Source: Prevotellaceae bacterium
Lineage (GTDB): Bacteria; Bacteroidota; Bacteroidia; Bacteroidales; Paludibacteraceae
Direction: 5' to 3'
Length of the DNA stretch: 11,376 bases
Assembly: GCA_031270565.1 (NCBI GenBank)
Contig: JAISXJ010000020.1
Span: forward strand, 1 to 11,376
The number at the start of each line of letters is the position of its first letter. The stretch's first letter is position 1. This document shows, one piece after another, positions 1 through 7,294 of the stretch. A program made the position numbers and the translations under genes. The notes beneath the pieces were generated by a model. That model had not been told where the DNA came from. It saw only the letters and a program-made list of their open reading frames with translations, and made no database searches.

Positions 1-170
1 ATTTTTCACAGGATTAACAGGATGCTCAAGATAATGATTTTTTATTTTTGAACACTGATAACGCAGATTAGACACGATTTTCACAGATAGAAATCTGGCG
101 TTTATCTGTTAAATCTGTGTCATCTGTGTTCTATTTTTCTATTGAAAACTGACAACTGAAAACTGAAAGA
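1..170. repeat. Intergenic repeat cluster with imperfect palindrome
   Basis: No gene is visible here. Three repetitive blocks lie side by side. At about 8-23 the hexamer CAGGAT occurs twice (CAGGATTAACAGGAT). At 51-69 and 112-130 there are 19-base arms matching as an inverted repeat at 16 of 19 positions (left AACACTGATAACGCAGATT), with a second inner pair ACAGAT (83-88) and ATCTGT (104-109). At 143-152 and 157-166 the 10-mer TGAAAACTGA is directly repeated. From memory, strings of this sort (cacagatt.../aatctgtg..., gaaaactga...) recur in intergenic DNA of environmental Bacteroidota. I cannot count genomic copies from this window. The palindrome could fold in RNA but lacks a T-tract typical of a terminator. 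Confidence 0.55.
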
Positions 171-177
171 AAAAATG

Positions 178-186
178 TACCTTTGC
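178..186 (+). promoter_or_regulatory. Probable -7 box of the T9SS cargo gene
   Basis: TACCTTTGC matches the Bacteroidota -7 consensus TAnnTTTG followed by C. It would place the transcription start near 192, giving a 5' leader of about 130 bases before the ATG at 322. I see no convincing TTTG at the -33 position, so the assignment rests on the -7 box and on the location at the end of the repeat cluster. The leader would begin with an imperfect stem (TGAGAA 196-201 with TTCTCA 217-222, and an alternative AACGT/ACGTT pairing inside), which might protect the mRNA 5' end or be an operator. Confidence 0.45.
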
Positions 187-321
187 AAATGTAATTGAGA
201 ATAAACGTGTAAAACGTTCTCAGGAAATGCCATTATGCGCCGGTTCCATTCTTTAAGAGGCTTTACAATCTAATATTGTGTCTATATTTACCATGTTAAA
301 TCACCATTAAAAAAATGTTTT

Positions 322-2331
322 ATGAAAAAATTATTTACAAGACTATTTACTGTTACCGTTCTGGTAACATTTCTATCTTCATTGACTGCCCGCGCCGAAG
401 ATAATCTCCTCTTTGATCCGGGTTTTGAAGATCCATGGGTTACGAACAACTTTGGGACGTTTCCCTCTCAGGATGCGTGGGATTCAAACGGTACATCCAA
501 AGAGACTATTATTTTCCACAGCGGCGCTACAGCATGCAAAATCACCGGCAGCGCTATGGCAAAACTGGAACAGTACACCGGTTTGCTTACGCTCACAGCC
601 GGCGACCATTACGAACTGTCGTTTTATTATTACGTCGTAACATCGTTGGGGACTAATTCGGATATTCGTATGAATAACTACTGGGGAGGCGGCAACGTGG
701 ATGCTACGCACGAGGAAAGTATTCTCAAAGAGCAGTTTTCGGCAACAACAACAGGCGTTTGGGAAACAAAAACGCTTGCGCTGACGGTTCCCGCTAATGC
801 GTCATCGTTCTATTTAGCGCTAAAAGTGCCTCTGGGTGCGACAGTCATTTTCGACGATTTCGACCTGCACAAGGTGGTGAGTAACGAGCCAACGCTCACG
901 GTTACGCCTGCCTCTGTGCCGGCGTTTGCAACCACCATTAACGTACAGACAACCAAGCAGGTTTCGGTAACAACCGCCAATCTGCCGTACGATGTTAATG
1001 TTGAAATCACCGGCGCCAATGCCGGATACTTTGATGTCTCGGCGTCTCTGATTCCTGCCGGACAGACCTCTATATCACTGGACGTTCACTATCTCCCGAC
1101 ACAGACGGGTAATCACGAGGCGATGCTGACTTTCGATTGCCCTGATGCGCCCGAACTTTTCACAAGCAGAAGACTGAACGGTACGGCTACCGATCCCACA
1201 GCGCAACCGGTAATTACGATTTTGCCTGTCTCGCACGATTTCGGCACACTCACAGTCGGGCAGGACAGCATAATGGCTTTTACCGTTACAACGGAAAACC
1301 TGAGCACGCTTCCCAGTCGGGCAATGATTGACGACGGCACGCCGAATGGCGCATTTATCCTTATCTCCGGCGAACCCGTAAAGAATGGCACGAGTACGTT
1401 AAGAATCCGGTTCAAACCTGTAGAGGCAGGAACTTTTACCAAACAGTTGCGCATCTCTGCCGATGGCATTTCCGCTACTGCCAACCTCACGGGAATAGGC
1501 GTCGGCACAATAGCCCCTCCCGAAACAGAGGGCGACAGCCTGCCTTTGGATAACTCAAATGCGTTGGCGGAGATGGAAGAAAATTTCAATTCCGTTACGC
1601 ACAATACGGCGCTGTCGTTGCCGCAATGGAAAAACATTGCCGAACAGAATTACCGCGCATGGTGGGGCTTTCGCTTTGATGAAGAACCCAATTTTGCGGC
1701 AAAAGTAACGGCATACAACTCCGTCAATACCGCTCCCGATGCATACGAAATGTGGCTGTACACGCCGCCGCTTGATTTTATCAATGCAACGAGCAAGGAA
1801 TTTTCTTTCAAAGTAATGGGCGACTTCATGAGTGATGCAGATGAGGCGCGTCTGAAAGTTTATTACGTAGAAAATGATGAGCCGCTATACAAGGAGGAAT
1901 TGCAGGGACTGGATATTCCTCAGGGCAGCGATTACAACGGTACGTGGGTGCCTTATATAATGGATTTAGCCGGACAAAATATTGCGGATACATTTTTTAT
2001 TGCCTTTCACTTTATTGCTCCGCACGGCGGCACACAGAGCGCTACCGTTTATTACATTGATGATGTAACGTGGGGGAAAAAGGTATCAGCCGTTACCGCC
2101 ACCCAATACGACACCGACAGAATCTGGACACAGCAAGGCACATTGCATATCCGTTCGGAAGAGTCGGGCAAGGTTATTCTGTACGACATTTCGGGAATAA
2201 TTCTTGGAGAATATTCTTTTGCGGCGGGAGAAAATACCATCCCGACACGCCTGCAATCCGGCGTTTATATTGTTCAGATTCAACATGGGGATTACCGGAA
2301 AAACTGCAAGATTACGGTCATGCCGGTTTAA
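322..2331 (+). CDS. Secreted multidomain T9SS cargo protein
   Basis: This is a 669-residue exported protein of unknown specific function. A signal peptide spans residues 1-25, with a cleavable ARA site. Residues about 28-185 look like a jelly-roll carbohydrate-binding-type module (starts NLLFDPGFED, ends IFDDFDLHKV). Two Ig-like beta domains follow: about 189-290, and about 296-395 (containing HDFGTLTVGQ and RFKPVEAGTF, like ASH/DUF1573-type repeats). Residues about 415-586 resemble a choice-of-anchor J/MAM-like module (EENFNSV near the start, YYIDDVTWG at the end). Residues about 600-669 are a T9SS type A sorting domain (VILYDISG, then SGVYIVQI, then basic YRKNCKI). The family knowledge is that such tails direct passage through the outer membrane by the T9SS and are removed on export. 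No catalytic motif is visible, so an adhesive or glycan-binding role is inferred. It stands alone, with its own promoter-like box and terminator. The ATG at 322 starts directly at the signal peptide. Confidence 0.85.
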   Translation: MKKLFTRLFTVTVLVTFLSSLTARAEDNLLFDPGFEDPWVTNNFGTFPSQDAWDSNGTSKETIIFHSGATACKITGSAMAKLEQYTGLLTLTAGDHYELSFYYYVVTSLGTNSDIRMNNYWGGGNVDATHEESILKEQFSATTTGVWETKTLALTVPANASSFYLALKVPLGATVIFDDFDLHKVVSNEPTLTVTPASVPAFATTINVQTTKQVSVTTANLPYDVNVEITGANAGYFDVSASLIPAGQTSISLDVHYLPTQTGNHEAMLTFDCPDAPELFTSRRLNGTATDPTAQPVITILPVSHDFGTLTVGQDSIMAFTVTTENLSTLPSRAMIDDGTPNGAFILISGEPVKNGTSTLRIRFKPVEAGTFTKQLRISADGISATANLTGIGVGTIAPPETEGDSLPLDNSNALAEMEENFNSVTHNTALSLPQWKNIAEQNYRAWWGFRFDEEPNFAAKVTAYNSVNTAPDAYEMWLYTPPLDFINATSKEFSFKVMGDFMSDADEARLKVYYVENDEPLYKEELQGLDIPQGSDYNGTWVPYIMDLAGQNIADTFFIAFHFIAPHGGTQSATVYYIDDVTWGKKVSAVTATQYDTDRIWTQQGTLHIRSEESGKVILYDISGIILGEYSFAAGENTIPTRLQSGVYIVQIQHGDYRKNCKITVMPV

Positions 2332-2354
2332 TATCTCCAAAAGTCTTTTCTATG

Positions 2355-2391
2355 AAAACATTCCTGACGATACCGCCAGGAATGTTTTTTT
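2355..2391. terminator. Bidirectional rho-independent terminator
   Basis: A perfect 12-bp stem (AAAACATTCCTG at 2355-2366 with CAGGAATGTTTT at 2377-2388) encloses a 10-base loop and runs into a T-tract (2385-2391) on the plus strand. Read on the minus strand, the same stem ends in GTTTTC. It lies 23 bases after the T9SS cargo gene and 32 bases past the stop of the convergent methyltransferase gene, so it probably ends both transcripts, more strongly on the plus strand. Confidence 0.9.
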
Positions 2392-2423
2392 AGGGAAGGC
2401 GCGGAAGTTCTGCAGGTGCAGTT

Positions 2424-3182
2424 CTAAATTGCGTTACGTCGAAATTCCGACAGCACAATGGCAGCCGACATGGCTACATTGAGCGATTCGGCAGCTGTCG
2501 CTTCCGCAGGAAAACGGGGGATGGTTATTCTCCTGTCAACACAGGCGGCAAGCAGCGGCGAAATGCCGTGTCCTTCGTTTCCAAAAACAATGATTGCCTC
2601 CTGTGTCAGAGGCGTGGCGTAGATATTTTCACCGTTCAGAAATGTGCCATAAACGGGGACAGCGTGTTTTTTAGCCCATTGCAAACAGTCGTCAAGAGGC
2701 GTATAATGCAGATTTACCCGCGCAATTGCACCCATTGTAGCCTGTATGACCTTGCTGTTATAGACATCCACCGTTTGAGGCGAGCAGATGATATGCTGAC
2801 AGCCAAACCAGTCGGCAAGCCTGATTAGCGTCCCCAAATTGCCGGGGTCTTGTATATCGTCAAGCATAAGCGTTAAATTTCCCCGCATATTTTCGCAGGA
2901 AAAATCCTTTTTCCGCTGATAAAATATTGCCAAAACATCGGGCGGCGATGAAAGAGCGGTTACATTTTTCAGTTCGTCGCGCGAGGAGACGATGACAAGC
3001 TCTTCCGCTGTAATTTTGTGCATTGACAGCCACTCCTGCGTAGCAATCGCTATTTTACAATCGAAAAATACGCTTAATTCAAGTACGCATTTTGTACCCT
3101 CCGCCACAAAAAGCGCCAAAGAATCACGGTATTTTTTTAGTGATAATGAATTGATTAACTTTATTTTCTGATTCGAGAGCAT
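2424..3182 (-). CDS. TrmH/SpoU-family RNA 2'-O-methyltransferase
   Basis: This 252-residue cytoplasmic enzyme transfers a methyl group from S-adenosylmethionine to a ribose 2'-OH in rRNA or tRNA. It belongs to the SPOUT trefoil-knot class. Residues 1-100 form the SpoU substrate-binding-type N-terminus (LFVAEGTKCVLEL at 24-36). The three SpoU signatures are all present: motif 1 QDPGNLGTLIR (111-121, Asn115 and catalytic-type Arg121), motif 2 VFGNEGHGIS (199-208, Glu203), and motif 3 around IPRFPAEATAAESLNVAMSAAI (key residues Glu232, Ser233, Asn235). Length is normal for this family. The exact RNA target (RlmB-, TsnR- or TrmH-like) cannot be told from sequence alone. The start at 3182 gives the usual N-terminus of the family, and an upstream ATG is out of frame. 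It is divergent from tamL, with 104 bases between the starts, an arrangement I recall as recurrent in Bacteroidota. Confidence 0.93.
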   Translation of the reverse strand: MLSNQKIKLINSLSLKKYRDSLALFVAEGTKCVLELSVFFDCKIAIATQEWLSMHKITAEELVIVSSRDELKNVTALSSPPDVLAIFYQRKKDFSCENMRGNLTLMLDDIQDPGNLGTLIRLADWFGCQHIICSPQTVDVYNSKVIQATMGAIARVNLHYTPLDDCLQWAKKHAVPVYGTFLNGENIYATPLTQEAIIVFGNEGHGISPLLAACVDRRITIPRFPAEATAAESLNVAMSAAIVLSEFRRNAI

Positions 3183-3203
3183 GATTCATTTTTTTTTACG
3201 GAA

Positions 3204-3211
3204 CAAAAATA
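3204..3211 (-). promoter_or_regulatory. Possible -7 box for the methyltransferase gene
   Basis: Read on the minus strand this is TATTTTTG, a match to TAnnTTTG. It lies 21 bases upstream of the ATG at 3182 and would give a very short leader. No clear -33 element was found, and the region is T-rich, so a chance match is possible. Confidence 0.25.
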
Positions 3212-3234
3212 GAACAATTTTGCGCGATTATCGC

Positions 3235-3243
3235 TACATTTGC
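3235..3243 (+). promoter_or_regulatory. Probable -7 box for tamL and the operon
   Basis: TACATTTGC matches the Bacteroidota -7 consensus TAnnTTTG. It lies 43 bases upstream of the tamL ATG, so transcription would begin near 3249 with a leader of about 38 bases. A TTTG at 3219-3222 is too close to serve as an ideal -33 element. It is the best plus-strand promoter candidate for the tamL, dipeptidase and dcp series. Confidence 0.4.
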
Positions 3244-3286
3244 GCAACTTTTTGCAACCCCACTCTAAAACAGGTACGTTATAAAT

Positions 3287-5551
3287 ATGTCTTTTTGGAA
3301 ATCTTTCATAAGTTGCGTGTGCACACTGCTGTTTTTATCCTGCAGTGTGACCAAAAACGTACCCGATGACCATTATCTGCTTAACCGTAACAAGATAAAA
3401 ACGGATATTCCTGAAATCTCACAGCTTGACCTGGAAGCCTACCTTCTTCAAAACTCAAACAACTACACATTCGGTTTTATGCGTATAAAACTTGGCTTGT
3501 ATAACCTTGCCGGTTCAGACACAGCCGGATGGTTAAACCGCTGGCTGAGACGTATCGGAGAGCCTCCCGTAATCTACGACCAGCAATTGACGGAACGTAC
3601 TCAGGAAATGCTGACGAAGGTTATGCGGAACAGAGGGTACATTGATTCGCAGGTGGAAGTGGCGCTAAAAACAAAACGGAAGAGAATCCATGTTTCCTAC
3701 CGGATAACCGGCTGTGAGCCTTACCGTATCGGCAAATATCAGATTGACTTGCCCGACGATTCGGCAATGGTTTTGCTTGGGCAGGATACGACAGCCATTG
3801 TGGCACAGGCGCTTTTCGATGTGGATGCCCTGAATATGGAACGGGACAGGGTAACATCGCTCTTACGCCGGCATGGTTATTATAATGTGCAAAAAAATAT
3901 GCTGCATTTTTTAGCCGACAGCGCCACAGTATCGCATCAGGTTGATTTACGAATGGTTTTGCAGGAACAGTATATGGTCGATTCCGTCAAGTCATTAATT
4001 TTTCATCGAAAAAAGATTAACTCTGTTACCATCCATTGCATTACGGATATGGAGACTCTTTCTCAACAGGAGATTGATTTTGACACAACCGTTTACAACG
4101 GCTATACCGTTATCTCGGAAAAGGGGAAACGGCTCTTTACACATAAATTGCTTACAACCAAAACCGCCGTCAGGGCAGGAGACTGGTATAATGAACAGTC
4201 TGTGGACAGAACATATTCTAACCTGAACAGCCTGTCGGCAGTAAAATATGTCAATATCGGTTTTCAGGAAAGGAAAGATGGTATGCTTGACTGTGCAATT
4301 TATATCACGCCCGAAAAAAAACTTGCTTTCTCCGTTGAGGTTGACGGAACACATTCCGACGGCGATTTGGGCGCATCTTTGGAGTTGAGTTATCAGAATA
4401 AAAACATATTTAAGGGCGCTGAAACCTTTCGTATCGGTATGAATGGCGCTTTTGAGGCAATGGGAAAGGTGGGGCAATTCTATCACTCTTCCTCTGTGGG
4501 CGGGGAAATGTCGTTGCGTATTCCCTCGCTGGCGATGCCTTTTATTAAGGATGATTTTCGCCGTCGGTATAGCGGGTCAACGCAATTTTCGATAAGCTAT
4601 AACTTTCAACAGCGTCCCGGATACAGACGCAACATTGCCAATATGGGTATGAGCTATTCATGGCATGCACGACGCTATGGATTTAATTATAATTTATTGG
4701 ATATTAGCTATATTTATCTGCCATGGATAAGCGATGCGTTTCGCAGCAGGTATCTTACTCCGAGTTCGTCCATACGTTTCAGTTACGAAAATCATCTGAT
4801 TATGCGTATGGGATTCGGCATAAACTATTCCAACTATGAGGCAAGTAAACCGTTGCGCAATTACTGTAATTTTCGTGGAAATGTAACCGTAGCGGGCAAT
4901 TTTCTTTATGCGATGAGTCATCTTTTTCAGCATGAGAAAGACAGTAATGGCGGCTATAATATATTTTCCACACGCTATGCGCAGTATGCAAAGAGTGATT
5001 TTGATTTTGGTTATCACCACATTATTAATTCGAGGAATCAGCTGATTTTTCACGCGGCGTTTGGCATCGGTTTTCCGTATGGTAACACGACCATTTTACC
5101 GTTTGAGGAGCGTTATTTCTGCGGAGGCGCCAACAGTCTGCGGGGATGGTCTGCACGCTGGCTGGGACCCGGCTCCTACAAAAACAGTATGGGATACATC
5201 GACTATATGAATCAGTCGGGTGATATTAAACTGGAAATGAATATTGAATCCCGTTTCAAACTTTTTTGGAAACTCAACGGCGCAGTGTTCATTGATGCGG
5301 GAAATATTTGGACAATAAAGGAGTACAATGAACAGCCGGGCGGTTTGTTCCGGTTCGGCGATTTTTATCGCCAGATTGCCTGCAACTACGGTGTCGGGCT
5401 GCGTTTGGACTTTAGTTTTCTTGTTCTCAGGGTAGATATGGGCATCAAACTGTTTGACCCCAGCTATACCTCCCCGCATGAACGGTGGCGAACGGAGCTG
5501 TCGTGGGCAAACGATGTGGCGTTCCACTTTGCAGTGGGATATCCATTCTAA
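3287..5551 (+). CDS. tamL: TamL: lipoprotein-type BamA/TamA outer-membrane assembly protein
   Basis: This 754-residue Omp85-superfamily protein is the Bacteroidota variant of TamA, which carries an N-terminal lipid and works with the inner-membrane-spanning TamB in inserting outer-membrane proteins or moving lipids. A lipoprotein signal peptide ends at LLFLSC with Cys19 as the predicted lipidation site; the -3 residue is Phe, slightly off the usual lipobox. Residues about 25-340 form the POTRA region, including WLRRIGEPPVIYD, typical of TamL. Residues about 344-754 form the beta-barrel. The L6-type signature appears as LRGW (618-621) within a GGANSLRGWSARWLGPG context, and the chain ends in aromatic Phe754 (GYPF), a normal beta-signal. 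The start at 3287 is fixed by the signal peptide. No tamB lies beside it in this window. The gene appears full length and is followed after 40 bases by the dipeptidase gene. Confidence 0.92.
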   Translation: MSFWKSFISCVCTLLFLSCSVTKNVPDDHYLLNRNKIKTDIPEISQLDLEAYLLQNSNNYTFGFMRIKLGLYNLAGSDTAGWLNRWLRRIGEPPVIYDQQLTERTQEMLTKVMRNRGYIDSQVEVALKTKRKRIHVSYRITGCEPYRIGKYQIDLPDDSAMVLLGQDTTAIVAQALFDVDALNMERDRVTSLLRRHGYYNVQKNMLHFLADSATVSHQVDLRMVLQEQYMVDSVKSLIFHRKKINSVTIHCITDMETLSQQEIDFDTTVYNGYTVISEKGKRLFTHKLLTTKTAVRAGDWYNEQSVDRTYSNLNSLSAVKYVNIGFQERKDGMLDCAIYITPEKKLAFSVEVDGTHSDGDLGASLELSYQNKNIFKGAETFRIGMNGAFEAMGKVGQFYHSSSVGGEMSLRIPSLAMPFIKDDFRRRYSGSTQFSISYNFQQRPGYRRNIANMGMSYSWHARRYGFNYNLLDISYIYLPWISDAFRSRYLTPSSSIRFSYENHLIMRMGFGINYSNYEASKPLRNYCNFRGNVTVAGNFLYAMSHLFQHEKDSNGGYNIFSTRYAQYAKSDFDFGYHHIINSRNQLIFHAAFGIGFPYGNTTILPFEERYFCGGANSLRGWSARWLGPGSYKNSMGYIDYMNQSGDIKLEMNIESRFKLFWKLNGAVFIDAGNIWTIKEYNEQPGGLFRFGDFYRQIACNYGVGLRLDFSFLVLRVDMGIKLFDPSYTSPHERWRTELSWANDVAFHFAVGYPF

Positions 5552-5591
5552 AATGATTTTTTTTATTATCTATATTAAACGTTAGAAAAAC

Positions 5592-7262
5592 ATGAAAAAC
5601 TGTAAATTATTTTTTTGTTTAACGGCATTTTGCTGGATAACTACCACGAATGCCTGTACCAACTTTTTGGTAGGGAAAACCGCTTCTGTTGACGGTTCGA
5701 CCATGATTTCCTATTCGGCAGATTCCTACTGGCTCTATGGGGCGCTCTATCATCAGCCTGCAGCCGTATATCCAAAAAACACTCAACTCAAAGTTTATGA
5801 GTGGGATACGGGCAAATATCTCGGTACGATTGCGCAGGCTCGCCAGACCTATAATGTAATCGGTAACATCAATGAACATCAGGTTGCCATTGGCGAAACC
5901 ACGTTCACCGGTCGTGAGGAGTTGATAGACACCACAGGTATTCTCGACTATGGCAGTCTGATTTATATTGCTTTGCAACGGGCAAAGACAGCCAGAGAAG
6001 CCATCAAAATTATGACGGATCTGGTAGCACAGTATGGCTATTACAGCAGCGGCGAATCTTTCTCCATTGCCGACCCCAACGAAGTGTGGATAATGGAGAT
6101 GATTGGCAAGGGTCCCGGACGCAAAGGGGCGGTCTGGGTGGCTTTGCGTATTCCTGATAACTGTATTTCGGCGCATGCCAATCAGGCTCGCATTACCAAA
6201 ATCCCTTTTAGAGACTCATATAACTGTCTCTATTCGCCGGATGTAGTTGAATTTGCCCGTGAAAAAGGATATTACAGTGGTAGTGATGAAAATTTCAGTT
6301 TCTCGGATACCTACAATCCTCTTGATTTTGGAGGGTTGCGTTTTTGTGAAGCGCGTGTCTGGTCGTTCTTCCGACAGGTGTCCTCTGCCACCGACCGTTT
6401 TATCAGTTACATCAACGGAGAAACCCGTGAACGGTTGCCGCTCTGGGTCAAACCGGATAAACGGCTGTCGGTGGATGACATCAAAAACATGATGCGAGAC
6501 CATTATGAAGGAACGCCGCTTGATATGACCAGAGGAGCAGGCTCCGGAGCGTTTGGCTCGCCATTCCGCAACAGTCCGCTTTCCTATTTTGTGGACAGTG
6601 TGGAATATTTTCACGAACGCCCCACCGCTACACAGCAGACAGGTTTTTCCTTTGTAGCGCAGATGCGTCGCTGGCTGCCAAATTCCATTGGCGGAATACT
6701 CTGGTTTGGCGTGGACGACGCCTCAACAGGGTTCTATACCCCCATTTATTGCTGCACAAATAAAGTGCCACTCTGTTTCGATATGAGCAATGGTAATATG
6801 TTTGAAGTTTCCTGGACATCGGCGTTTTGGATTAATAACTGGGTGGCAAGCATGGTTTACAATCGTTACAGCGACCTGATTCAGACAGTCAAGACCGAGC
6901 AAAAGAAATGGGATATCGAATTTAAAATTGCCCTTATTTCCGCTGATGTAACGGCTCTCGAAATTTATGAAAGAGGTCAGGAAGCTGATGTGAGTCGCTA
7001 CCTGACCACGTTTTCGATAGAACAGGCTCAAAGCATCTCGGCATCATGGAAAACGATGGGTGAGCAGATGATGATAAAATACCTCGACGGTGTGGTGAAA
7101 GGGACGGATGAGAATGGTAATTATCTTCAAAATAACCTGCATATTCCGGGTAAAATAATTCGTCCGGGCTATTCGGAAGAGTATAACCGGAAAGAATTTG
7201 TTACTCCGGATCCTGACCGCTTTCGTATGCGTTCGCAAAAGGAGATGGAGGAACGGTGGTAA
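5592..7262 (+). CDS. Secreted C69-family dipeptidase
   Basis: This 556-residue N-terminal-nucleophile (Ntn) hydrolase belongs to peptidase family C69 (PF03577), whose members split dipeptides. A signal peptide spans residues 1-21 and ends TNA, and the mature chain would begin with Cys22 (CTNFLVGKTASVDGS), the expected catalytic nucleophile. Other family hallmarks are VIGNINEHQVAIGETT, IADPNEVWIMEM and SAHANQARIT. Because -3 is Thr and -2 is Asn, signal peptidase I cleavage fits better than lipidation, and lipidation would block the nucleophile's free amine. Location is probably periplasmic. It sits between tamL (40 bases upstream) and dcp (32 bases downstream), all on one strand with no terminator between, so co-transcription is likely. 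The partnership with Dcp, whose products are dipeptides, is inferred from known activities of the two families. No truncation or frameshift is seen. Confidence 0.92.
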   Translation: MKNCKLFFCLTAFCWITTTNACTNFLVGKTASVDGSTMISYSADSYWLYGALYHQPAAVYPKNTQLKVYEWDTGKYLGTIAQARQTYNVIGNINEHQVAIGETTFTGREELIDTTGILDYGSLIYIALQRAKTAREAIKIMTDLVAQYGYYSSGESFSIADPNEVWIMEMIGKGPGRKGAVWVALRIPDNCISAHANQARITKIPFRDSYNCLYSPDVVEFAREKGYYSGSDENFSFSDTYNPLDFGGLRFCEARVWSFFRQVSSATDRFISYINGETRERLPLWVKPDKRLSVDDIKNMMRDHYEGTPLDMTRGAGSGAFGSPFRNSPLSYFVDSVEYFHERPTATQQTGFSFVAQMRRWLPNSIGGILWFGVDDASTGFYTPIYCCTNKVPLCFDMSNGNMFEVSWTSAFWINNWVASMVYNRYSDLIQTVKTEQKKWDIEFKIALISADVTALEIYERGQEADVSRYLTTFSIEQAQSISASWKTMGEQMMIKYLDGVVKGTDENGNYLQNNLHIPGKIIRPGYSEEYNRKEFVTPDPDRFRMRSQKEMEERW

Positions 7263-7294
7263 TAAATAAAATGATAAATAATAACAATCTTACT

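Noticed and set aside
1113..1637. 174-codon minus-strand frame opposite the T9SS cargo gene
   Set aside because: It is antisense to a well-supported gene, and its translation shows no signal, domain or motif.
2070..2482. Overlapping plus-strand frames (107 and 92 codons) across the end of the cargo gene and the terminator
   Set aside because: Both cross the strong 12-bp-stem terminator and give unrecognisable translations.
5552..5591. Possible promoter between tamL and the dipeptidase gene
   Set aside because: The 40 bases are AT-rich but contain no TAnnTTTG box, so read-through from tamL is simpler.
7256..7294. Upstream GTG (7256) and ATG (7271) starts for dcp
   Set aside because: They would add an asparagine-rich stretch before an otherwise normal signal peptide; the GTG also lies inside the dipeptidase gene. 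ATG 7295 is the better start.
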